Origin: Ketobacter sp.
GTDB lineage: Bacteria; Pseudomonadota; Gammaproteobacteria; Pseudomonadales; Ketobacteraceae
DNA length: 64,000 nt
Assembly: GCF_003671495.1 (NCBI RefSeq)
Contig: NZ_RCHN01000015.1
Location: forward strand, 62,001 to 126,000
Direction of reading: 5' to 3'
The position numbers and the translations under genes were made by a program. The first letter of the stretch is position 1. Each line of letters begins with the position of its first letter. Below, piece by piece: positions 1 through 9,999 of the stretch. The notes beneath the pieces are model-generated. The model saw nothing but the letters and a program-made list of their open reading frames with translations. It was not told the origin of the DNA and made no database searches.

Positions 1-8
1 TTCCGGGG

Positions 9-374
9 ATGGATGTCAGCGCCACCACACTGGTCACCCACGCCATGTTGCATTTTTTTATTTTCGGAATGGCGTTGATCAGCGGCCTGATGCTGGCGCT
101 CCCCGACTGGAAACGCGGACTGGGCCTGCTGGGGCTGTTGGCCGGTGGGTTGCTATTGTCGTTAGTCCTGGATCTGCCCTTCACCTTGCTGGGCAGCATT
201 GAAGGGTTGCTGCTGCAACACCTGGCTCCGGATCAATTGAACCACCACCCACTGGTGTTCTGGGAGCGTTTTATGACCCAGGGTGGACGAATGGTAACGG
301 CATTGGCGCTAAGCCTGTTGTGCTTGAATCTGGCGGGTGTGCGTTGGCCCTGGCTGTCTCGGCCAACTGCATAA
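9..374 (+). CDS. Small integral membrane protein, possibly the end of a longer gene
   Basis: This 121-residue product is dominated by hydrophobic stretches: about residues 10-28, 37-57 and, more weakly, 95-110. It is therefore probably an inner-membrane protein. I do not recognise a family. The reading frame stays open upstream to the window edge, so the ATG at 9 may be internal and the gene truncated by the window. Its last 104 bases overlap the 3' end of the convergent regulator gene on the other strand. The hydrophobic pattern supports it being real, but the overlap makes the pair unusual. Confidence 0.5.
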   Translation: MDVSATTLVTHAMLHFFIFGMALISGLMLALPDWKRGLGLLGLLAGGLLLSLVLDLPFTLLGSIEGLLLQHLAPDQLNHHPLVFWERFMTQGGRMVTALALSLLCLNLAGVRWPWLSRPTA

Positions 375-1179
375 AGTATTGCCTCGGGGTTTCCAACCAG
401 GGGCTGTCATCCTCCGGCAGCCAGGGTAAGCCGCAGAACGCCAGCGCCTCCGATGGGCGGCAAACGCCTTCCAGGCAACGGTGCAGACGCCAGGTATCCA
501 GATCCACATGCTCGGGGTTAAAACCGATTTTATTGTTGGACTGAACAATGCACTCGCTGCCCAGCATTTTCCGCAACCGATGTACGCTGGTATAAAACTT
601 GTTGAGGGCCGCATCCCCATCGTCTGCTTCCCACAGGGCATCACAGATTTTGTTGACCGGCACCTGAACCCCGCCCAGCGCCACCATCAACTTGATCATG
701 GACAGCAAACGATGGGGCGGCTTTTTCGGAAACACCCGTTCGGCTTCCCCCAGAAAGATCCGCAGGCCGCCAAAGCTTCGAATAAAAACAGAGGGGTGCG
801 TATTGCGGCGCTGCTGAATCGCAGCCAGGCAGTCGTACAACCGCTCCAGATCCACCGGCTTGCTGAGAAAATAACTGATGCCCAGCTGCGCCAACCGGAA
901 CGCCTCCTCGGCGCTGGTCTCTGCACTCATCACAATCACGTCAGACTGGTTCGGCAGCAGGGCTTTGAGCTCCGCCACCGTGCCGCCAGGAAAGCGGCAT
1001 TCCGCTACAACGCTGTCCGGCACTATGTCACACAAGTAAGCCTGTACCGCCGTCAGGGAGGAACAGGTTTCCACCCGGGGCGACAGCTCCCGCAGAAACG
1101 TCGTGAGATGTCGGCGCTGGCAGGATTCCTCCGCCACCACCAGAATGTCCTGCATCCTTACTCTGTTCCGGGCATCCAT
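271..1179 (-). CDS. Response-regulator-like protein: degenerate receiver plus BTAD-type DNA-binding domain
   Basis: About 302 residues. Residues 10-125 have the receiver fold pattern, including a conserved-looking LSKP lysine motif and a VMSAET motif. The usual phospho-Asp position reads AECRFP, putting Glu60 where Asp is expected, and the acidic pocket is VVAEES rather than a DD pair. Residues about 140-240 resemble the winged-helix OmpR/BTAD domains of SARP-like regulators (FGGLRIFLG near the start, then ALWEADDGDAALNKFYTSVHRLR). The ATG at 1179 is chosen because AAGGA lies 6 bases upstream on the minus strand; longer and shorter starts are possible. Inferred role: transcription regulator that may not depend on phosphorylation. 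The target is unknown. Its 3' end overlaps the neighbouring membrane-protein gene by 104 bases. Confidence 0.75.
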   Translation of the reverse strand: MDARNRVRMQDILVVAEESCQRRHLTTFLRELSPRVETCSSLTAVQAYLCDIVPDSVVAECRFPGGTVAELKALLPNQSDVIVMSAETSAEEAFRLAQLGISYFLSKPVDLERLYDCLAAIQQRRNTHPSVFIRSFGGLRIFLGEAERVFPKKPPHRLLSMIKLMVALGGVQVPVNKICDALWEADDGDAALNKFYTSVHRLRKMLGSECIVQSNNKIGFNPEHVDLDTWRLHRCLEGVCRPSEALAFCGLPWLPEDDSPWLETPRQYFMQLAETARANAHPPDSSTTGLAPMPLPFVHPGS

Positions 1180-1463
1180 GCTGTTCCTTATCCTGACTTG
1201 CCAAACCAACCCATACAGTCCAATACAAAGCCAATCCGTCCTGGACCAGCCCATACTAACAGCGCCCAACATTCAATTAAGTAAATTTCAGAGGTTGTAC
1301 CTGTGTAAAAGTGCCCGCAGAAACGTGCATCCCACCCGCGTTATAACAAAGCTATTTGTAAGGCGCCTGCCGCTATAGTTCCCCTGCGCCTGCGATCATT
1401 CTGATCCGGGTGAATTAGCTTCACTACCCACAACACCCATTCGAGTGTGAAAAGGAGTTCAAC

Positions 1464-1955
1464 ATGTTCCAATTACTGAAAACCACCGTTCTGGCATCTG
1501 CCTGCGCTCTGGCCGCCGCCTCCGCCCTGGCAGCGGATGCCAAAAACTACCCCGGTTCCATGGGGGTCAAGTACAGCGGCGCCACCCCCAGCTATTCCTC
1601 ATCCGCCATCGTGAATCCATCCTCCAGTTCCTGGATGTACGTGGATCTGCCGGCCATCAACGATGAAGACAATGACATTCTGATTTCCTATGTGCGGGTG
1701 CTGGATCGTCATTACTCATCGGACGTGCGCTGCAGCATCAACCAGGCTTACTGGAATAATTCAGCCGACACCATGTACGGCTGGTGGGGCACCAACGTGT
1801 ACAGCACCGGCTCCTCCAGCAACTCCCAAACCCTGTCCACCGGCCCGCTGGGTGGCACCGGCATGAACGTGCACACGTACTTCAGTTGCGCCGTGCCGCC
1901 CACGTATTCCGGCAATCAGTCGCGCATCATTTCCTATTACGTTTATGAAGGCTGA
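1464..1955 (+). CDS. Exported protein of unknown function
   Basis: 163 residues with a clear Sec signal peptide: a short basic start (MFQLLK), a hydrophobic core and an ALA-A-D cleavage region near residue 24. The mature part is rich in Ser, Tyr, Gly and Asn and contains two Cys residues (VRCS and FSCAV) that could form a disulphide in the periplasm. It has no membrane segment after the signal. AAGGAG lies 7 bases before the ATG. I do not recognise the family; the mature protein looks like a small beta-rich secreted or periplasmic protein. The next gene follows 91 bases downstream in the same direction. Confidence 0.75.
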   Translation: MFQLLKTTVLASACALAAASALAADAKNYPGSMGVKYSGATPSYSSSAIVNPSSSSWMYVDLPAINDEDNDILISYVRVLDRHYSSDVRCSINQAYWNNSADTMYGWWGTNVYSTGSSSNSQTLSTGPLGGTGMNVHTYFSCAVPPTYSGNQSRIISYYVYEG

Positions 1956-2046
1956 TCAACCACCGGATTGAACCGTACCTTCGCGGTGACACAGGGCACC
2001 TTAAACATTGCGCTCCCTGTGTGACCGCGCCTTTTGGGAGAACAAC

Positions 2047-2733
2047 ATGACTCACTCTAAAATGGCACTGGGCGCAGGCCTGGTTTTGGTGGTGGCGGCA
2101 ACGGCGGCCACCCTGATATGGACACGCCCGGCACCGGCGCCCGTGGATGCAGTGGTTAAAACCACAGACACCAGCGAGAACGTTTTTGCCGAACCCCGGC
2201 GCGACCAAGGTCAAAGCCAACAGAATGCAGAAACGCTGGAAAACCTGAAGGCGGACCTGCTGCAGCTGGAGGCGCAACTGGCCGCACTGCAGTATGCGCA
2301 GGAGCAACAGGCCCAGAACATCCACAGGCCGCGCCAGAACCGGTTGGCCCAGGCCAAGGAACGCCCCACGCCGGAGCAAGCGGACAGGCAGGTGGAACAA
2401 CAGGTGCAACGACAGCAATCCCTCTATGAGGCGCAGCTGATGTCAGAGGCGGTGGATATGGAGTGGGCCGATGCCACCCTGGCCAAAGTGGAAACCGCCC
2501 TCATCAGCGATGAGTTCAAGGGCTTGGATTTTGTGGAAGGTAACTGCGGTGCAACCCTGTGTCGGGTAAAACTCAGCGCCAACCAGAATGTGCCCATGGA
2601 AGAAAGCCTGCAGAAACTGTCGGTGGATCGGCCCTGGAACGGGCCGACCTTTGTGTCCATGGACAGTATGGGGAACGTCAGCTTGTTCTTTGCCCGCGAT
2701 GGGCACCAACTGCCGACAGAAGAACTGCTGTAA
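2047..2733 (+). CDS. Membrane-anchored coiled-coil protein of unknown function
   Basis: 228 residues starting at the ATG at 2047, preceded by GGGAG at the right distance; a longer open frame from 2008 lacks a ribosome site. Residues 5-25 form a single membrane segment, so the protein is likely anchored in the inner membrane with a periplasmic body. Residues about 55-135 are rich in Gln, Glu and Leu, consistent with a coiled coil. The C-terminal 90 residues contain two Cys (GNCGATLC) spaced like a possible disulphide. No known family is recognised. It ends only 5 bases before the convergent aldo/keto reductase gene. Confidence 0.7.
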   Translation: MTHSKMALGAGLVLVVAATAATLIWTRPAPAPVDAVVKTTDTSENVFAEPRRDQGQSQQNAETLENLKADLLQLEAQLAALQYAQEQQAQNIHRPRQNRLAQAKERPTPEQADRQVEQQVQRQQSLYEAQLMSEAVDMEWADATLAKVETALISDEFKGLDFVEGNCGATLCRVKLSANQNVPMEESLQKLSVDRPWNGPTFVSMDSMGNVSLFFARDGHQLPTEELL

Positions 2734-2738
2734 GGGGT

Positions 2739-3788
2739 TTAGAACGGCACCGTAAACCGCTTGACCACCTCAGACACCTCGGCTTTCAACTCATCGTTGA
2801 ACTCGATGTCAAAGGCCGCGATGTCCTCCTGCAACTGGTCCATGGTGGTGGCACCAATGATGGTGGAGGTGACACCGTCCACCTGATCACACCAGGCGAT
2901 GGCCAGTTGCGAGGGGGTGATGTCGTGTTTGCGGGCGATGGCCACATAGGCTTCGATGGCCGCGTTGGATGCTTCCGTCTCACGGAACAGGCCGTTACGC
3001 TGGGTTAAGGTCCAGCGGCTGCCTTCCGGCCGCGCACCGCCCAGGTACTTGCCGCTGAGCATGCCACCGGCCAGTGGCGACCAGGGCAGAAAGGCCACCT
3101 GCTCCATCACGCAATGCTCCACCAGATACGGCCAATCCTTACTGTGCAGCAGATTGAACTCGTTCTGGATTGACACCATGCGCGGCAGGTTGTGCTGCTC
3201 GCTCAGCTTCAGATACGTGGCGATGCCCCAGGGCGTGTCATCGGACAAACCACAATGGCGGATCTTGCCCGCTTTCACACAGACGTCCAGCCCTTCCAGA
3301 ATGTCCAGCATGCCGGCGGTTTCGGCTTCAGCATTGAACGCGGTAACGGCGTAACGGTTGGGAAAATGCTTGCCGAAATGGGGACTGATGCGATTGGGCC
3401 AATGCAACTGGTACAAATCGATGTAGTCCGTTTGCAGGCGCTGCAGGGAGTGGTCCACCGCCTCGATCACGGCAGACCTGGACAGGGGCCGGCCTTCGCG
3501 CACCCAGCGCAGGCCCGGGGCAATCTTGCTGGCCAGCACAAACTCACTGCGGCGGCTCGGGTTGCGGGCCAGCCAGTTACCGATGATGGTTTCGGTCTTG
3601 CCATAGGATTCCGGCGTGGGGGGAATGGAGTACATCTCCGCCGTATCAATAAAATTGATCCCCTGATCCAGGGCATAGGCAATCTGTTCGTCGGCGTCCT
3701 GCTGGGTGTTCTGGGTGCCCCAGGTCATGGTGCCCAGGCAGGCCCGGGAGACTTCAAGGCCGCTGGTGCCCAATGGTGAATAGCGCAT
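2739..3788 (-). CDS. tas: Aldo/keto reductase, Tas-like
   Basis: 349 residues, the usual length for the Tas (AKR) family. The AKR catalytic residues are visible: Asp and Tyr in IDTAEMYS, Lys in ASKIAPG and His in YQLHWP. The C-terminal STIIGATTMDQLQ region fits the NADPH-binding loop. Such enzymes reduce carbonyl compounds with NADPH in the cytosol. Tas of E. coli is known for suppressing tyrosine auxotrophy, but the physiological substrate is uncertain, so the substrate is not assigned here. AAGGA lies before the ATG. The gene is monocistronic, divergent from mtgA and convergent with the preceding anchored protein. Confidence 0.88.
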   Translation of the reverse strand: MRYSPLGTSGLEVSRACLGTMTWGTQNTQQDADEQIAYALDQGINFIDTAEMYSIPPTPESYGKTETIIGNWLARNPSRRSEFVLASKIAPGLRWVREGRPLSRSAVIEAVDHSLQRLQTDYIDLYQLHWPNRISPHFGKHFPNRYAVTAFNAEAETAGMLDILEGLDVCVKAGKIRHCGLSDDTPWGIATYLKLSEQHNLPRMVSIQNEFNLLHSKDWPYLVEHCVMEQVAFLPWSPLAGGMLSGKYLGGARPEGSRWTLTQRNGLFRETEASNAAIEAYVAIARKHDITPSQLAIAWCDQVDGVTSTIIGATTMDQLQEDIAAFDIEFNDELKAEVSEVVKRFTVPF

Positions 3789-3934
3789 GGTGGGTTCCTT
3801 GTTACATTTTTAGCGTTGGGGTGGTAAGCCATGGGTTTGGTGAACAGTGTACTAAAGGAATAGAATGATGAAAGTCTGAATTGCCCGGATTGGCGGGCGC
3901 AGGGTAGACAGAAGACTTTACATGTATTCGGATT

Positions 3935-4624
3935 ATGATCGCTAAACCCGCCCGCACACTTTTCAAATACAGCCTGCTGACTCTGCTGGTGTTTGTGGTC
4001 ATCAGCTTTGCCCTGGTGGGCGCCCTGCGCTTTCTCAATCCCCCCACCACGGCCTTCATCATCGCCTGGCAATGGGAGAACGGGCGCCGGGCCCACCAGA
4101 ACTGGCAACCACTGGAGCAGATCTCACCCCACCTGCAACTGGCCGTGATCACCTCCGAAGACCAGAAGTTTCCCCACCATTTCGGCTTTGATTTTGACTC
4201 CATCAAAAAAGCCCTGAGTGAAAGCAAGGGGCGACCACGGGGGGCCAGCACCATCACCCAACAGGTGGCCAAGAACCTGTTTTTGTGGAACGGGCGCAGC
4301 TATGTGCGCAAACTGCTGGAGGCCTGGCTCACCTTCGTCATCGAATGCCTGTGGCCCAAGCAGCGCATTCTGGAACACTACCTGAATATCGCCGAATTCG
4401 GCAACGGTGTGTACGGTGCCCAGGCAGCGGCCCAGACCTTCTATGGCCGCCCGGCCCGCCAGCTCACGCCCTGGCAAGCGGGCCTGCTGGCGGCAGTGCT
4501 GCCCAACCCCAAGGTGATGTCCGCCGCCCAGCCATCGGACTACGTGCAAACCCGTGCGCGGGCGATCATCACAGCGGGTCAGAAACTGGGGGGCACGGGC
4601 TATCTGCGGCAGCTGAACCCCTAA
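3935..4624 (+). CDS. mtgA: Monofunctional biosynthetic peptidoglycan transglycosylase MtgA
   Basis: 229 residues. One N-terminal membrane anchor (about residues 12-34) is followed by a family 51 glycosyltransferase domain. The hallmark motifs are present: the catalytic Glu in ITSEDQKFPHH, then GASTITQQVAKNLFLW, and RKLLEAW through HYLNIAEFGNGVYGAQAAA. It polymerises lipid II into glycan strands at the periplasmic face of the inner membrane and lacks a transpeptidase domain. Length and domain order match MtgA of other gammaproteobacteria. It stands alone and is transcribed away from the Tas-like gene. Confidence 0.93.
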   Translation: MIAKPARTLFKYSLLTLLVFVVISFALVGALRFLNPPTTAFIIAWQWENGRRAHQNWQPLEQISPHLQLAVITSEDQKFPHHFGFDFDSIKKALSESKGRPRGASTITQQVAKNLFLWNGRSYVRKLLEAWLTFVIECLWPKQRILEHYLNIAEFGNGVYGAQAAAQTFYGRPARQLTPWQAGLLAAVLPNPKVMSAAQPSDYVQTRARAIITAGQKLGGTGYLRQLNP

Positions 4625-4640
4625 GCCCCGGTGCGCAAAC

Positions 4641-4731
4641 CGGCCAGACCACATACAACTCACCGGTCAGACCTGCTAGACTCACCGGCCGGACCAGCGG
4701 GTCAGACCAATTAGTCAGACCCATTAGTCAC
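4641..4731. repeat. Cluster of degenerate GGTCAGACC repeats
   Basis: The start of the 304-base gap between mtgA and icd contains five or six imperfect copies of a short motif of the form CCGGTCAGACC or TTAGTCAGACC, spaced roughly 10-25 bases apart. The rest of the gap, about 4732-4928, is AT-rich and should hold the icd promoter; I could not assign -35 and -10 boxes with confidence. The repeats could be regulator sites or simply a decayed tandem duplication. Confidence 0.5.
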
Positions 4732-4859
4732 AGTCTTCAAACATTTCAACCAGTTGAAGGAAACAGGATACTTCGCGTTTACCCAGCACGTAATTAACTT
4801 GTTGATCTGTAAATGAAATTAATATTTTAGTACAATGCGCGGTCTACAAATTTGGGTGA

Positions 4860-7154
<2,295 letters not shown>

Positions 7155-7172
7155 TACCTGGAACCGCGTTAG

Positions 7173-7196
7173 CCACCAGCCCGGTTGGGCTGGTGG
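7173..7196 (+). terminator. Stem-loop after icd
   Basis: A perfect 10-base-pair stem (CCACCAGCCC pairing with GGGCTGGTGG) closes a GGTT loop 18 bases after the icd stop. No T-run follows on the plus strand, so it is either a weak intrinsic terminator or a 3'-end stabilising hairpin. Confidence 0.55.
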
Positions 7197-7257
7197 TGCT
7201 TCGCCGAAGGCGATGGGCGCCATGAGTTACGCCATATTGGTGGAACAGGCACCCAGC

Positions 7258-8454
7258 TCAAATAACACCTGACAACTTCATTTGCTCTATTTCATCATCG
7301 CTGTAACCCAGCTGACTCAGAACAACCTGGTTGTGCTCGCCCAATTCCGGCCCCAACCATTCCGTGCTGCCGGGCGTTGCCGACAGCTTCGGCATTATCC
7401 CCGGTACTTTAAACGCTTTTCCATCCGGCAGACGCGCAGATTGAATCATATCGCGGGCCAGGAACTGTGGGTCTTTGAACATGTCTGCAACGGAATAGAT
7501 GCGACTGGCGGGCACTTCCGCTTTATTCAAGATCGCCAGCACCGTTTCCAGAGAATGCCCGGCCACCCATTCATCAATCACCCCATACACTTCATCACGG
7601 CGTTGATCACGCCCGGCGTTATCCACCAAAGCGGGATCAGCAGCCAGATCACCCCGATCAATGGCCTGCATGAAGCGCTTGAAAATAGCATCACCGTTGG
7701 CACCAATCTGCACATGCTTGCCGTCTGCAGTGGTGTGAATGGAAGAAGGCGTGATGCCGGGCATAATATTGCCGGTGCGCTCACGAATAAAGCCAAAGAC
7801 ATCGAACTCCGGCACCATGCTCTCCATCATGGCAAACACCGCTTCATACAGGGCGACGTCCACCACCTGCCCTTTACCACCCTGCATTTCCCGATGTCGC
7901 AGCGCCATCAGGCCGCCAATCACACCCCACAACGCCGCAATGGAATCGCCGATGGAGATACCCGTGCGCACCGGCGGCCTATCGTCAAAGCCGGTAATAT
8001 ATCGCAGCCCACCCATGGATTCCCCCACCGCACCGAACCCGGGCTGGTCTTTATAGGGCCCGGTCTGGCCAAAGCCTGACAAGCGCACCATCACCAGGCG
8101 CGGGTTAATCTCGGACAGAACATCCCAACCCAGGCCCAACTTTTCCAACACTCCAGGTCGGAAATTCTCAATCACCACATCGGCATCCGCCACCAAGCGC
8201 TTTAGTATCTCTTTGCCGGCGTCGGATTTCAGGTTCAAGGTCAGGGATTGCTTATTGCGTGACTGCACATACCACCACAGCGACGTGCCTTCGTACAACT
8301 TGCGCCATTTTCGCAACGGATCACCGCCATCCGGCGACTCCACCTTGATCACCTCAGCACCGAATTCCGCCATGATCCGGCTGGCGAACGGCCCGGCGAT
8401 CAACGTGCCCAACTCGATCACCTTGACCCCGGTTAAGGGCTTTTGCGCTGACAT
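7258..8454 (-). CDS. CaiB/BaiF family (class III) CoA-transferase
   Basis: 398 residues covering the whole family. Visible features are the N-terminal KVIELGTLIAGPFASRIMAEFGAEVIKVE block, the ENFRPGVLEKLGLG motif and the catalytic Asp near residue 170 in ISIGDS. Class III enzymes move CoA between organic acids through an aspartyl-CoA thioester intermediate in the cytosol. The donor and acceptor cannot be told from sequence; formyl-, succinyl- or alpha-methylacyl-CoA-type chemistries are all possible. AAGGA sits 8 bases before the ATG. It is the last ordinary metabolic gene before the defence island. Confidence 0.9.
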   Translation of the reverse strand: MSAQKPLTGVKVIELGTLIAGPFASRIMAEFGAEVIKVESPDGGDPLRKWRKLYEGTSLWWYVQSRNKQSLTLNLKSDAGKEILKRLVADADVVIENFRPGVLEKLGLGWDVLSEINPRLVMVRLSGFGQTGPYKDQPGFGAVGESMGGLRYITGFDDRPPVRTGISIGDSIAALWGVIGGLMALRHREMQGGKGQVVDVALYEAVFAMMESMVPEFDVFGFIRERTGNIMPGITPSSIHTTADGKHVQIGANGDAIFKRFMQAIDRGDLAADPALVDNAGRDQRRDEVYGVIDEWVAGHSLETVLAILNKAEVPASRIYSVADMFKDPQFLARDMIQSARLPDGKAFKVPGIMPKLSATPGSTEWLGPELGEHNQVVLSQLGYSDDEIEQMKLSGVI

Positions 8455-8820
8455 ATGAAGATTCCTTTTGATGGTTCTTTTATGATTTATTTACGAATAT
8501 GAAGTTTACAAGAATCAGTCTATTTGACCGGATGGGCCAGAGTAGCAGTTGTCACTCTACATCGTCGACCTACAAACGACTGATCCTGCCCGGAAGTGGC
8601 GGGAATCCTGTCCGTAAGTGCGCCGCAGCGAAGATAGTAGCTTAACTTGTCAAAACGTTAACACTCAGTACAACTGTATGTCCTGAAAATGCAAAATCCC
8701 AATTTCCCCCATCAAGGTGCATCTGCAGGATCGACGCGGGTCAGTTTGTGTTCTGCGATTACGAGGCGCGTTGGAGGGGTATTACGGCAAGTATTTCCTG
8801 GCATTCTATGTGGCTTCCTG
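8455..8820. other. Intergenic left border of the defence island
   Basis: This 366-base gap lies between the start of the CoA-transferase gene and the end of jetD. It should hold the CoA-transferase promoter on the minus strand and the Wadjet operon's transcription end. I see no tRNA, integrase remnant, clear direct repeat or convincing protein here. A short CCCG-CGGG inverted pair near 8588-8607 is too weak to call. Confidence 0.5.
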
Positions 8821-9999
8821 TTAATCAGTTGGGGGGCCCGATGAGGAAGTTGGTAATCCGGAAACCCACGCTCTCAAAACGCTTTGAACTTCATCAACAG
8901 GCAGAAATTCTTGTTCCAATCGTCCCCGATCCTGCTTCAACAGATAACGATAAAAAGAGGCTTCTGAATCCGTCAATCCCTTAGGGGGCTCAGAACCTGC
9001 AGTCGAGGCCTCCGACACAGCAGATCCATCCCTATGTCTTTCGAAAAGTGCCCGATTCATGAGCAAAGGAACTAGACCCGGGGCAAACTGCCTCGCACGT
9101 GCAAGCATTAACAACCCCCAGGTATCCATATCTCCCCAATAACCTATGGACTTTCCTTCGAAAGTCCTGGAACCAAGCCAATTCAGATCCAAACCCGCCC
9201 CTATTACCGCAATAGTATCCGGAAGCTCAGGTAAGTGATGGAAGCATTGTTCATTCTCCACAATCAGAATATTTTTTGCTGGTAACGGTGATTCAGACAA
9301 AGCCGACGTGGTAACGCGCAGGCGCCGAAAAGGCAATAAGTTGCGTTCCAGGGGGACAACGAGAACCCAATGATCATTTTCTTCGTAAGCATCCAAAAAG
9401 CTCAAAAGGCCCTGTTCGCTAGCTTCACCCTGATAGCGCTCATCCAAAAGCTTAGTGAGCAACAATCCATGGCGCTCAAAAAACTTGGTATCGACACCAT
9501 GGCCAGCCATAAGACGCAACGGTCTTCCTTGTGCCACGCCCGGACAAAACGCATCCGCCAACTCTGCCGTAACCACAATTTCATCCAGATCTTTGTTGCG
9601 CCATAAGCTTCGCTCACGTATGAGTAACTCACGATATATTTCATTGACATTTTCAACAATAAATTCAAGGGAATAAAACTCATCCTCTATAGCACTGTCC
9701 CCGCATGCTCGTGCCCATTCTGATGGACTTGGTATGCACCATTTCATTGGAACATCAATAGGTGTATCACCGGCCCTATATTTGACAGGCTGCCAAACGA
9801 CCTCGCCGATACTGACATTTTTCCAGCATTGGATATGTTTCTGAACTTCCGCAGGTTGATGTACAAATTGCGCCGGGGTTGGCTTTCCAATTAAAGGCTC
9901 AAGTGGCCAAGCATCTTTAGAAAGAAGGCGTTCCACACGCACATCAGAACGATGCCATTGTTTAACCAATTTGGCCGCCAGATCAGATGGGGATTTCAT
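8821..9999 (-). CDS. jetD: Wadjet anti-plasmid protein JetD (TOPRIM-type nuclease)
   Basis: 392 residues. The N-terminal about 190 residues match the DUF3322-type arm region. The C-terminal half has the DUF2220/TOPRIM pattern: an acidic NILIVENEQ strand with the catalytic Glu, then GAGLDLNWLG, then IGYWGDMDTWG with the DxD metal-binding pair. In characterised Wadjet systems JetD is the DNA-cleaving subunit that cuts small circular DNA after extrusion by JetABC. It is the last gene of a four-gene minus-strand operon, overlaps jetC by 17 bases, and has AAGGA 7 bases before its ATG. Confidence 0.9.
   Translation of the reverse strand: MKSPSDLAAKLVKQWHRSDVRVERLLSKDAWPLEPLIGKPTPAQFVHQPAEVQKHIQCWKNVSIGEVVWQPVKYRAGDTPIDVPMKWCIPSPSEWARACGDSAIEDEFYSLEFIVENVNEIYRELLIRERSLWRNKDLDEIVVTAELADAFCPGVAQGRPLRLMAGHGVDTKFFERHGLLLTKLLDERYQGEASEQGLLSFLDAYEENDHWVLVVPLERNLLPFRRLRVTTSALSESPLPAKNILIVENEQCFHHLPELPDTIAVIGAGLDLNWLGSRTFEGKSIGYWGDMDTWGLLMLARARQFAPGLVPLLMNRALFERHRDGSAVSEASTAGSEPPKGLTDSEASFYRYLLKQDRGRLEQEFLPVDEVQSVLRAWVSGLPTSSSGPPTD

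Noticed and set aside
481-1284. A 267-codon plus-strand frame opposite the BTAD regulator
   Set aside because: The regulator on the other strand has clear domains and a ribosome site; this one has neither.
8455-8820. Possible attachment site or tRNA at the island border
   Set aside because: No tRNA fold, integrase or direct repeat shared with the other border near 30445-30453 could be found.
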